Source of the DNA: JBBQTQ01 sp038213135
GTDB lineage: Bacteria > Actinomycetota > Thermoleophilia > Gaiellales > Gaiellaceae
Direction: 5' to 3'
NCBI GenBank assembly: GCA_038213135.1
Contig: JBBQTQ010000012.1
Coordinates: forward strand, 1-42,613
DNA length: 42,613 bases
Shown: positions 1 to 7,207 of the stretch, piece after piece
Position numbering within the stretch: position 1 is the first letter of the stretch
How the letters are laid out: every line of letters begins with the position of its first letter
Translations under genes and position numbers: made by a program
Notes under the pieces: generated by a model
The model's input: the letters and a program-made list of their open reading frames with translations, nothing else
Database searches by the model: none
Told to the model about the DNA's origin: nothing

Positions 1-219
1 GGGGGGGGCACTGGTCCCCCCCTCGCCCCGCCCCCCGGGGCCCCCCCCGCCGCCGCGGCGGGCCCCGGCCGGGCCCGACGACGGGCTCGTCCGGCGCGAG
101 CGCCAGGACGGGAGCAGCCTGCGGCCTCGGAAGAGCCGGAGTGGCTCGTGCAGCTCCCCGAGCCAGGCAGCGCTGAGCTCGTCGTGGGAGCGAGTACTTG
201 GTTGCGACTGGGTGAACAC
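1..219 (-). other. Low-complexity window edge with a weak divergent open frame
   Basis: I see no convincing gene here. Bases 1-75 are almost only G and C in homopolymer runs, which looks like an unreliable contig end. On the minus strand a frame is open from a GTG at 219 to the window edge (73 codons). Its first ~25 residues look protein-like (DELSAAWLGEL), but after that the reading becomes arginine/serine-rich, and another frame looks more coding (VLALAPDEPVVGP). This could be the 5' end of a divergent gene with a frameshift, since the TetR operator lies between it and tetR. No product can be named. Confidence 0.25.
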
Positions 220-239
220 GGGACGGGCTCCTCTCGGAC

Positions 240-288
240 TTAGCACGATCGGTCGTTCTGGATTGAATAATACGAACGATCGTGCTAA
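240..288. promoter_or_regulatory. TetR-type inverted-repeat operator
   Basis: A perfect 12-bp inverted repeat, TTAGCACGATCG (240-251) and CGATCGTGCTAA (277-288), is separated by 25 nt. Each arm carries ACGATCG, and the inner flanks add a partial second symmetry (GTCGTTC / GAACGAT). A TANNNT-type -10 (TAACTT, 286-291) overlaps the right arm, 11 nt before the ATG at 303, so bound repressor would cover the promoter. Autoregulation by the adjacent TetR protein is the natural reading (inference). Confidence 0.65.
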
Positions 289-302
289 CTTGTCAAGTCG
301 AG

Positions 303-941
303 ATGGAGGGATTCGAGCCGAAGCTGTCCGTACTGGACAAGCGGACGCGCTCGGACGGCCAGCGCAGCCGCGCAGCGATCCTCGACACCGCCGTCCGCCT
401 CGTCACCGTGGAGGGCCTGCGCGGCCTCTCGATCGGGCGCCTCGCCGAGGAGACCGGCATGAGCAAGAGCGGTCTCTACGCGCACTTCGGCTCCAAGGAG
501 GAGCTGCAGCTCGCCACCATCGAGACTGCCGTCGGCATCTTCCGTTCGGAGGTGATCGACCCGACGAACGCCCACTCGAGCCCGCTCGCCCGGCTCGAGG
601 CGCTCTGCGAGTCGTTCCTCTCGTACATCGAGCGGCCGGTCTTCCCGGGCGGCTGCTTCTTCGCCTCGGCGCAGCGAGAGGCGGCGGTGGTCGACGCGCG
701 CGTCCGTGACCGGCTGACCGACCTGCACGGAAGCTGGCTCACCCTCATGGAGCGCCGCGCGCAGCAGGCCCAGGAGGCAGGCGAGTTGGCGGCTGACGAG
801 GATCCGCAGCAGCTCGCCTTCGAGCTGGAGGCGATGCTGAAGATGGCCAACTCGGCCTACCTGATGCAGCGCAAGCCGGAGGCGCTCGAGCGCGCCCGGC
901 GCGGGATCGAGCGCCGCCTGAAGCTCGCCACGACGAAGTAG
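303..941 (+). CDS. TetR/AcrR family transcriptional regulator
   Basis: A 212-residue one-component repressor. The N-terminal helix-turn-helix is clear: a basic stretch (KRTRSDGQRSRAAIL) precedes the recognition region LSIGRLAEETGMSKSGLYAHF (read as two pieces around LAEETGMSKSG), followed by the usual KEEL segment. The rest is the all-helical ligand-binding and dimerisation domain, whose ligand cannot be read from sequence. I chose ATG 303 rather than the in-frame GTG at 282, because 282 lies inside the palindromic operator. The gene ends 9 nt before the carboxylase gene and is co-oriented with it, so it probably controls its own operon (303-5799), as AtuR and LiuR regulators do in related catabolic clusters. 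Confidence 0.9.
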   Translation: MEGFEPKLSVLDKRTRSDGQRSRAAILDTAVRLVTVEGLRGLSIGRLAEETGMSKSGLYAHFGSKEELQLATIETAVGIFRSEVIDPTNAHSSPLARLEALCESFLSYIERPVFPGGCFFASAQREAAVVDARVRDRLTDLHGSWLTLMERRAQQAQEAGELAADEDPQQLAFELEAMLKMANSAYLMQRKPEALERARRGIERRLKLATTK

Positions 942-950
942 GCTCGCCGC

Positions 951-2549
951 ATGCCGGTGCTCGAGTCGCGCCTCGATCGCGGATCGGATCAGTTCGCGGC
1001 GAACCGCGCCGCGATGCTCGAGCGGCTCGAGCAGCTGAACGCCCAGCTCGCGCTCGCACGCGCGGGCGGCGGGCCGAAGTACGTCGAGCGCCACCGCGCC
1101 CGCGGCAAGCTGCTTCCGCGCGAGCGAATCGCGACGCTGCTCGATCCCGAAACCGAGTTCCTCGAGCTCTCGCCCCTCGCCGCCTGGGGCACCGAGTACG
1201 AAGTCGGCGCGAGCCTCGTCACGGGGATCGGCGTCGTCGAGGGCGTCGAGTGCGTCTTCTCGGCGAACGACCCGACCGTCCGTGGCGGCGCCACGAACCC
1301 ATACACGCTCCGCAAGGCGCTGCGGGCGAAGGAGGTCGCGCGAACGAACCGGCTGCCGCTGAACAACCGCGTCGAGTCGGGCGGCGCCGACCTGCCGCGC
1401 CAGTCGGAGATCTTCCTGCCTGGGGGAGCGACTTTCCGCGAGCTGACGCGGCTTTCGGCCGCCGGGATCCCGACGCTCGCGCTCGTCTACGGCAACTCGA
1501 CGGCCGGCGGCGCATACATCCCGGCGATGTGCGACCACGCCGTGATGGTCAAGGGGCGCGCGAAGGTCTTCCTCGGTGGCCCGCCGCTCGTGAAGATGGC
1601 GACCGGCGAGGACGCCGACGACGAGGAGCTCGGCGGCGCGGAGATGCACTCGCGGCTCTCGGGGCTGTCGGATCACCTCGCCGAGGACGAGCACGACGCT
1701 GCGCGGATCGCGCGCGAGATCGTCGCGAGCCTCGGCTGGGAGAAGCTCGGCGCGGGCCCGGCTCCCTGGTACCCCGAGCCCGTGTATCCGAGCGAGGATC
1801 TGCTCGGATTGGCCCCGGATGACCTGCGCCGGCCGGTCTCCATCCGCGAGGTGCTCGCGCGAGTCGTCGACGGCTCGCGGCTCGACGAGTACAAGTCGCA
1901 GTACGGCACGAGCCTCGTCACCGGCTGGGCCTCGATCCGCGGCTACCCGATCGGCGTGCTGGCGAACGACGGCGGGGTGCTTTTCTCAGAGGAGTCCCGC
2001 AAGGCGGCGGAGTTCATCCAGCTCGCGAACCGGCGCGACACGCCGCTGCTCTTCGTCCAGAATACGACCGGCTACATGGTCGGCGCGGCCTACGAGCAGG
2101 GCGGGATGGTCAAGCACGGCGCGCTGATGATCAACGCCGTCTCGAACAGCGCCGTCCCGCACCTGACGCTGATGATCGGAGCCTCCTATGGGGCCGGCAA
2201 CTACGGGATGGGCGGCTACGCGTTCGAGCCCCGGTTCGTCTTCGCCTGGCCGAACGCCAAGACTGCGGTGATGGGCCCGAAGCAGCTCGCCGGCGTGATG
2301 TCGATCGTCGCCCGCGGCGCGGCCGAGCGGGCGGGGCGCGAGTTCGACGAGGAGGCGGACGCGGTCCTGCGCGGCAAGGTCGAGGAGCAGATCGAGCGCG
2401 AGTCCCACGCCTTCTTCATCTCGGGCCAGGTCTACGACGACGGCGTCATCGACCCGCGCGACACGCGAAAGGTGCTCGGCGCAGCTCTCTCGGCCGTCCA
2501 CTCGAACATCGTCCAAGGGACGAAGACGTTCGGGGTGTTCCGGCTGTGA
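951..2549 (+). CDS. Acyl-CoA carboxylase carboxyltransferase (beta) subunit, MCC/GCC type
   Basis: A 532-residue carboxyltransferase of the biotin-dependent acyl-CoA carboxylases. It moves carboxyl from biotin to an acyl-CoA. Both crotonase-fold halves are present: an N-terminal half with GNSTAGGAYIPAM near residue 181, and a C-terminal half with FVQNTTGYMVG near 366 and NAVSNSAVPHLTLMIGASYG near 395. The C-terminal motifs are those of the methylcrotonyl-CoA and geranyl-CoA carboxylase beta subunits rather than propionyl-CoA carboxylase, and the length is normal for that group. No biotin carboxylase/BCCP (alpha) gene lies in this window, so the partner must be encoded elsewhere. The gene overlaps the next one by 4 nt (GTGA). 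Whether the substrate is a terpenoid or a leucine-derived acyl-CoA is unresolved. Confidence 0.92.
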   Translation: MPVLESRLDRGSDQFAANRAAMLERLEQLNAQLALARAGGGPKYVERHRARGKLLPRERIATLLDPETEFLELSPLAAWGTEYEVGASLVTGIGVVEGVECVFSANDPTVRGGATNPYTLRKALRAKEVARTNRLPLNNRVESGGADLPRQSEIFLPGGATFRELTRLSAAGIPTLALVYGNSTAGGAYIPAMCDHAVMVKGRAKVFLGGPPLVKMATGEDADDEELGGAEMHSRLSGLSDHLAEDEHDAARIAREIVASLGWEKLGAGPAPWYPEPVYPSEDLLGLAPDDLRRPVSIREVLARVVDGSRLDEYKSQYGTSLVTGWASIRGYPIGVLANDGGVLFSEESRKAAEFIQLANRRDTPLLFVQNTTGYMVGAAYEQGGMVKHGALMINAVSNSAVPHLTLMIGASYGAGNYGMGGYAFEPRFVFAWPNAKTAVMGPKQLAGVMSIVARGAAERAGREFDEEADAVLRGKVEEQIERESHAFFISGQVYDDGVIDPRDTRKVLGAALSAVHSNIVQGTKTFGVFRL

Positions 2550-3226
2550 GCGTCGCGCGGATCACCCTCGACTCGCCCGAGACGCGGAATGCGCTCTCGC
2601 CCGAGCTCGTGGGGCGGTTGCGGGAGCGGCTCGGGGCGGCGCACGACGATCCGGAGGTGCGGGTCGTCCTGCTCGACCAGGAGGGACCGGCGTTCTGTGC
2701 GGGCGCGGATCTGAAGAGCGCCTCGCACGATCCGGGCGAGTTCATCGCGCTTCTGCGCGAGCTCTGGTACTCGCCGAAGCCGGTCGTGGCCCACGTGGCC
2801 GGGGCGGCGCGCGGGGGTGGGATGGGGCTCGTCGCCGCCTGCGACATCGTGGTCGCGAGCGAGGACGCCACCTTCGGCTTTCCGGAGGTGCGGATCGGGG
2901 CGGCACCGGCCATCGTCTCCGCGCTCGTGCTGCAGCGGGTCAGACGCGGCGACGCGCTCGAGCTGTTCCTCACGGGTAAGCCTGTCGGCGCCGAGCGGGC
3001 GCGGGAGCTGGGGCTCGTCACGGCGATCGGCGACCCGCAGCCGTACGTCGACGCGCTGCTGAAGGGCGGCCCGAACGCGCTCGCCGTCGCGAAGCGACTG
3101 GTCAACGAGCCGGCAGGCCTCGACGACCTCGAGCGGCTCGGCGAGCTCTCGTCGCAGCTCTTCGCCGGCGAGGAGCTGAAGGAGGGAGTCGCCGCGTTCC
3201 TCGAGCAGCGGCCGGCCCGCTGGTGA
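2546..3226 (+). CDS. Enoyl-CoA hydratase/isomerase (crotonase) family protein
   Basis: A 226-residue crotonase, shorter than the usual ~255-260 because the N terminus begins directly at the first beta strand. The oxyanion-hole segment FCAGADLK begins at residue 50, and the second oxyanion glycine lies in ARGGGMGL. Both glutamates used by true hydratases appear present: Glu114 in FPEVRIG and Glu139 in ALELFLTG. The GTG start at 2546 overlaps the carboxylase stop, and the end overlaps the next gene, so it is translationally coupled. In Atu and Liu pathways the equivalent enzyme hydrates the glutaconyl-CoA product of the carboxylase. That role fits here but is inferred from context. Confidence 0.88.
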   Translation: MSVARITLDSPETRNALSPELVGRLRERLGAAHDDPEVRVVLLDQEGPAFCAGADLKSASHDPGEFIALLRELWYSPKPVVAHVAGAARGGGMGLVAACDIVVASEDATFGFPEVRIGAAPAIVSALVLQRVRRGDALELFLTGKPVGAERARELGLVTAIGDPQPYVDALLKGGPNALAVAKRLVNEPAGLDDLERLGELSSQLFAGEELKEGVAAFLEQRPARW

Positions 3227-4389
3227 TCCGGATCGCCAACTGCTCGGGCTTCTACGGCGACCGCTTTGCCGCGGCGCGCGAGCTGGTCGAGGGCGGCCCG
3301 ATCGACGTGCTGACCGGCGACTACCTGGCCGAGCTGACGATGCTGATCCTCTGGAAGACCGGCGGGTACGCGCGGACATTCCTGCGCCAGCTGGAGGAGG
3401 TGCTCGGGACCTGCGTCGAGCGCGGGATCAAGGTCGTGTCGAACGCGGGCGGGCTCGATCCGGCCGGGCTCGCCGACGCCGTGCGCGCGCTCGACACCGG
3501 CGCGCGGGTCGCGCACGTCGTCGGCGACGACCTGCGGGGGCGCTTTCCGGGCGCGCTGACGGCGAATGCGTATCTCGGCGCCTGGCCGATCACGGAGGCG
3601 CTCGAGCAGGGCGCAGACGTCGTGATCACCGGCCGCGTCACAGACGCCTCGCTCGTCGTCGGGCCCGCTGCTTGGCGGCACGGCTGGCGCCGCGACGACT
3701 GGGACGCGCTCGCCGGTGCCGTCGTCGCCGGCCACGTGCTCGAGTGCGGCGCGCACTGCACGGGTGGCAACTACGCATTCTTCACGGAGGTGCCGGGCCT
3801 CGAGCGCCCCGGCTTCCCGATCGCGGAGGTGGACGAGAACGGCAGCTCGACGATCACGAAGCATCCGGGCACGGGCGGCGAGGTCTCGATCGGCACGGTC
3901 ACTGCGCAGCTGCTCTACGAGATCGAGGGCCCGCGCTACCTCGGCCCGGACGTGACCGCGCGCTTCGACACCATCCGCCTCGAGCAGGAGGGACCGGACC
4001 GGGTTGGCATCTCGGGGGTCAAGGGCGAGCCGCCGCCGCCGACGCTGAAGGTGGCGCTGAACTTCCTCGGCGGCTATCGGAACTCGGCGACTCTCGTCCT
4101 GACCGGGCTCGACGTCGACGCGAAGGCCGACCTCGTGCTCCGGAGCCTGTCCCTGGACGTGGCCGAGTTGGACGTGCGCAGGGACGGCCGGCAGCTGCGA
4201 ATCACGGCCAAAGACCCTGACGAGAAGAAAGTCGGGCGCGCGTTCAGCAGTGCGATCGTGGAACTGGCGCTCGCCAGCTACCCCGGCTTCCACGCGACCG
4301 GGCCGCCCGGCGAAGCGAGCCCGTACGGCGTCTACCGGGCCGAATACGTGGACGCGGCGAGCGTGCCCTACGAGGTCGTCGTTGGCTAG
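3223..4389 (+). CDS. AtuA-like (DUF1446) acyclic terpene utilisation family protein, main domain
   Basis: A 388-residue DUF1446/AtuA protein. The N-terminal signature is clear: IANCSGFYGDR followed by GGPIDVLTGDYLAELTMLIL (residues ~26-45). Later come the glycine-rich segments VITGRVTDASLVVGPAAW and GTGGEVSIGTVTAQLLYE. Pseudomonas AtuA is a single protein of roughly 600 residues that also carries a C-terminal ferredoxin-like domain. Here that domain is a separate overlapping gene. AtuA is required for growth on citronellol/geraniol in Pseudomonas, but its reaction is not established to my knowledge. The GTG start overlaps the hydratase stop by 4 nt. Family membership is confident; function is open. 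Confidence 0.88.
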   Translation: MIRIANCSGFYGDRFAAARELVEGGPIDVLTGDYLAELTMLILWKTGGYARTFLRQLEEVLGTCVERGIKVVSNAGGLDPAGLADAVRALDTGARVAHVVGDDLRGRFPGALTANAYLGAWPITEALEQGADVVITGRVTDASLVVGPAAWRHGWRRDDWDALAGAVVAGHVLECGAHCTGGNYAFFTEVPGLERPGFPIAEVDENGSSTITKHPGTGGEVSIGTVTAQLLYEIEGPRYLGPDVTARFDTIRLEQEGPDRVGISGVKGEPPPPTLKVALNFLGGYRNSATLVLTGLDVDAKADLVLRSLSLDVAELDVRRDGRQLRITAKDPDEKKVGRAFSSAIVELALASYPGFHATGPPGEASPYGVYRAEYVDAASVPYEVVVG

Positions 4390-4390
4390 C

Positions 4391-4711
4391 GTGCCGCTCG
4401 GCCGGGCCTTCGGCGCTCGTTCAGGCGACAAGGGCGGCGACGCGAACGTGGGCGTCTGGGCGCGGAGCGACCCCGCCTACGAGTGGCTCGTCCGCGAGCT
4501 GACCGTCGAGCGCTTCAAGGAGTTGCTCCCGGAGGCCGAACCGTTCGAGGTTCGTCGCTACGAGCTGCCGAACCTGCGGGCGCTCAACTTCTACGTGGTC
4601 GGTCTGCTTGGCGAGGGAGTCGCGGCCTCGACGCGGCCGGATCCGCAGGCGAAGGCCCTCGGCGAGCAACTGCGGGCGCAGGTCGTCGAGCTGCCCGACG
4701 ACCTCCTATGA
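4391..4711 (+). CDS. AtuA-like C-terminal ferredoxin-fold domain protein (stand-alone)
   Basis: A protein of about 106 residues matching the domain that normally forms the C terminus of AtuA: an early ARSGDKGGDANVGVWAR motif, then RYELPNLRALNFYVVGLLG. It begins at GTG 4391, or at TTG 4382 if the start overlaps the AtuA-like stop; both give a full domain. It ends in an ATGA overlap with the dehydrogenase gene. The near-zero spacing to the DUF1446 gene suggests that the two polypeptides work as one unit. The split could be an ancestral two-gene state or a fission. I see no frameshift joining them. Confidence 0.82.
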   Translation: MPLGRAFGARSGDKGGDANVGVWARSDPAYEWLVRELTVERFKELLPEAEPFEVRRYELPNLRALNFYVVGLLGEGVAASTRPDPQAKALGEQLRAQVVELPDDLL

Positions 4712-5799
4712 CGCTCTTCCGCGAGACCGTTCGCGAGTTCGCGCGGCGCGAGGTCGTGCCGCAGCTCGACGAATGGGAGCGCGCCGGCGAGGTCCCGCGC
4801 GAGCTGCATCGGAAGGCGGCCGACGCCGGCATCCTCGGCGCGGGCTATCCGGAGGAGGTCGGCGGCGAGGGCGGCGACTTCCTCGACTCGCTCGCCGTCA
4901 GCGAGGAGCTGATCCTCGCCGGCGGCTCGTCCGGGCTGTGCGCGGCTCTACTGACGCATGGCATCGCCCTGCCCCACCTGGTCGCCGCGGGCGATCCGGA
5001 GCAGATCGAGCGCTTCGTCCGGCCGACGCTGGCAGGCGAGAGGATCGGCGCCCTCGCAGTCACCGAGCCTGACGGCGGCTCGGACGTGCGCTCGATACGG
5101 ACGCGCGCCGAGCGGGACGGCGACCACTTCGTCGTCAACGGCTCGAAGACGTACATCACCTCCGGCTGCCGCGCGGACTTCGTCACGACCGCGGTCAGGA
5201 CGGGCGACAGCGTCTCGCTGCTCGTGGTCGAGGAGTTCGAGGTGACGCGGCGGCTCGAGAAGATGGGTTGGCTCTGCTCGGACACCGCCGAGATCGCCTT
5301 CCGCGACATCCGCGTCCCGGCCGCCAATCTCGTCGGCGAGGAGGGGACGGGCCTCGCGCAGATCATGAGCAACTTCGTGTCCGAGCGGCTGGCGATGGCC
5401 GCGCAGGCCTGTGCGACCGCGCGGCGCTGCCTCGACCTCTCCGTGGAGTGGGCGAAGGCGCGGCGGACGTTCGGCGAGCCGCTCGTTGCGCACCAGGTGA
5501 TCCGGCACAAGCTGGCGGAGATGGCGCGTCGCACCGAGGTGGCGCGCACGTACGTCTCCGCGGTCGCCGGGCGCTACGTCGGCGGCGAGGACGTTCGCAC
5601 GGAGGCCGCGATGGCGAAGAACACGGCAGTCGAGGCCTGCGACTTCGCCGTCTACGAGGCCGTGCAGATCCACGGCGGCCTCGGCTACATGCGCGACTCC
5701 GAGGTCGAGCGCCACTACCGCGACGCGCGGATCATGGGCATCGGCGGCGGGACGACCGAGATCATGAACGAGCTGATCGCCCGCTCGCTCGAGCTGTAG
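4708..5799 (+). CDS. Acyl-CoA dehydrogenase, isovaleryl/citronellyl-type active site
   Basis: A 363-residue FAD-dependent acyl-CoA dehydrogenase, translationally coupled to the gene before it (ATGA). The usual motifs are present: the flavin-binding VTEPDGGSDVRS region, a GSKTYITSG loop, KARRTFG, and a C-terminal HGGLGYM. At the canonical base position (the Glu of the YEGT loop) this protein has Gly347 (IGGGTTE). A glutamate instead sits at residue 226 in SERLAMA, matching the relocated base of isovaleryl-CoA dehydrogenase. That relocation is typical of enzymes acting on 3-methyl-branched acyl-CoAs, which fits a terpenoid or leucine pathway with the upstream carboxylase. AtuD or LiuA equivalence is inferred. 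Confidence 0.9.
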   Translation: MTLFRETVREFARREVVPQLDEWERAGEVPRELHRKAADAGILGAGYPEEVGGEGGDFLDSLAVSEELILAGGSSGLCAALLTHGIALPHLVAAGDPEQIERFVRPTLAGERIGALAVTEPDGGSDVRSIRTRAERDGDHFVVNGSKTYITSGCRADFVTTAVRTGDSVSLLVVEEFEVTRRLEKMGWLCSDTAEIAFRDIRVPAANLVGEEGTGLAQIMSNFVSERLAMAAQACATARRCLDLSVEWAKARRTFGEPLVAHQVIRHKLAEMARRTEVARTYVSAVAGRYVGGEDVRTEAAMAKNTAVEACDFAVYEAVQIHGGLGYMRDSEVERHYRDARIMGIGGGTTEIMNELIARSLEL

Positions 5800-5806
5800 T
5801 GACGGG

Positions 5807-6240
5807 TCAGGCCGTCGCCGGCTCGGGCATCAACCCGAGCTGGGTCAGCAGTTGCACCTGGTCGTAGTAGAGGTACTCCTCGACGATCTTGCCGTCCTGG
5901 ATCTTCCAGACCTGGGCGGCGCGGCCGTCGAGCCGACGATGCGTCGGGGACGTCACCCGCGGGGCCTGAGAGCGTGTTGTCGTGCGTCCCGTGGAACGTG
6001 CCCTGTGCGGCCGCCCACTCCCCGGAGTAGAACGGGTTCTCGATCTCGAAGGTGGGTGGCGTCGGAGAAGGCGTTCAGCCAGCCCATCGCATAGCCCGTG
6101 ATCGCCTCCGCGCCCTCGAGCCGGACGTCTCCCGACCCCTCGAAGGTCGCGTGCTCGGCGTAGCCGGCGCGGATCCGCTGCTCGTCGTGGGCGTTGAAGG
6201 CCTCGAGGGCCTCCGGGATCGTTTCCTGCGTTGTTACCGA
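5807..6240 (-). pseudogene. SnoaL-like/NTF2-fold ester cyclase family gene, broken by two frameshifts
   Basis: Reading the minus strand gives a SnoaL-type sequence in three pieces. The first frame reads TIPEALEAFNAHDEQRIRAGYA (in shorter blocks) and ends in LNAFSDATH near 6052. A second frame reads FEIENPFYSGEWAAAQGTFHG from about 6050. A third frame reads RRLDGRAAQVWKIQDGKIVEE to the stop at 5807. Each junction needs one base removed (or two added), so they do not cancel. A good Shine-Dalgarno (AAGGGAGG, ~6241-6248) is present, but the expected start codon reads GTA. The gene is either decayed or carries sequencing errors. SnoaL-like proteins are small cone-shaped enzymes or binding proteins; no specific role can be given. 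Confidence 0.8.
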
Positions 6241-6274
6241 CCTCCCTTGTCGGCTGTTGGGTCGGCGGATCGTG

Positions 6275-6280
6275 CAAAAT
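6275..6280 (+). promoter_or_regulatory. Possible -10 box of a leaderless promoter
   Basis: CAAAAT lies exactly 6 nt before the GTG at 6287. The spacing matches the leaderless promoters seen elsewhere in this window, but the first base deviates from TANNNT, so support is moderate. Confidence 0.4.
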
Positions 6281-6286
6281 CCTCGG

Positions 6287-7207
6287 GTGAAGGCGATCCT
6301 GTTGCGCGAGACTGGCGCTCCGGAGCAGCTCCGGGTCGAGGACGTGGCCGATCCGGACCCGGCCGAGGGACAGTCCCTTATCCGTGTCCGCGCGGCAGGT
6401 ATCAACTTCCTCGACGTCCTCGTTCGCCAGGGCCGCTACCCGCAACCTCCTGACCTGCCCGCGATTCTCGGAGCGGAGGTCGCGGGCGAGCTCGACGGTC
6501 GCCGCGTGATGGGCTTGCCGCGACTGAGCGGCGGCGGCTACGCGGAGCTCGCGCTGCTCGACGACGACTGGCTCTTCCCGCTCCCCGAGGGCGCTTCGTT
6601 CGCCGAGGGCGCGGCGTTCCTGATGACCTTCCTGACCGCCTATCTGCCCTTGCGCTGGCAGGCGCGGGTCGAGCCGGGCAGCATCGTCCTCGTGCATGCG
6701 GCCGCAGGTGGGGTCGGCAGCGCCGCGATCCAGGTCGCGCGCCACCTCGGCGCTCGGGTCGTGGCGACGGCGAGCACCGAGGAGAAGCGCGAGTTCGCGC
6801 GCGGGCTGGGCGCCGAGGAGGCGTACGGCTACGACGAGTTCGCCGAGCAGGTGCGTGCCGACGTCGTGATCGATCCCGTCGGCGGCAAGGTCTTCGCCGA
6901 CAGCCTGAAAGCGCTCAAGCCGCTCGGCGTCGTCGTCGCGATCGGCTTCGCGGCGGGCATGTGGGAGGACGTCAACCCGGCGCTGCTCGTCGGCCGCAAC
7001 GTCGGCGTGCAGGGCTTCTACCTCGGACGCCTAATGGCGCACCGGCCCGAGATCGTGCGGCAGGCCGCAGACGAGCTCGTGGAGCTGTGGGAGCAGGGCG
7101 CGTTGCGGCCGGTCGTCGGCGCCGAGTTCCCGCTCGCCCAGGCTCCGGACGCACACCGCCTGATCGAGGAGCGCAAGCACACCGGGAAGGTCGTCCTTGT
7201 TCCCTAG
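6287..7207 (+). CDS. Zinc-independent MDR family NADPH:quinone-oxidoreductase-like protein
   Basis: A 306-residue medium-chain dehydrogenase/reductase of the quinone oxidoreductase type. The N-terminal catalytic domain has AAGINFLDVLVRQGRYP and no structural-zinc cysteines. The Rossmann domain carries the nucleotide loop HAAAGGVGSAAIQVA near residue 143. The C terminus ends in the family-typical HTGKVVL. GTG 6287 was chosen because the homologous region starts with KAILLRETG directly after it; the longer upstream frame has no homology-like sequence. It probably reduces an enone or quinone using NADPH. The SDR gene starts inside its last codons, so the two are co-translated. It opens the four-gene block ending at 10107. 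Confidence 0.88.
   Translation: MKAILLRETGAPEQLRVEDVADPDPAEGQSLIRVRAAGINFLDVLVRQGRYPQPPDLPAILGAEVAGELDGRRVMGLPRLSGGGYAELALLDDDWLFPLPEGASFAEGAAFLMTFLTAYLPLRWQARVEPGSIVLVHAAAGGVGSAAIQVARHLGARVVATASTEEKREFARGLGAEEAYGYDEFAEQVRADVVIDPVGGKVFADSLKALKPLGVVVAIGFAAGMWEDVNPALLVGRNVGVQGFYLGRLMAHRPEIVRQAADELVELWEQGALRPVVGAEFPLAQAPDAHRLIEERKHTGKVVLVP

Noticed and set aside
285..1694. Long minus-strand open frame opposite tetR and the carboxylase
   Set aside because: Arginine/leucine-rich shadow frame with no motifs; the plus-strand genes explain the region fully.
4250..4711. Longer 153-codon version of the AtuA tail gene
   Set aside because: The first ~45 codons lie inside the upstream AtuA-like gene and do not resemble the domain; the start at 4391 (or 4382) fits.
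6358..6380. AGGGACAGTCCCT palindrome similar to the dispersed hairpins
   Set aside because: It lies inside the quinone-reductase coding sequence (AEGQSLI) and the stem is short, so I treat it as chance.
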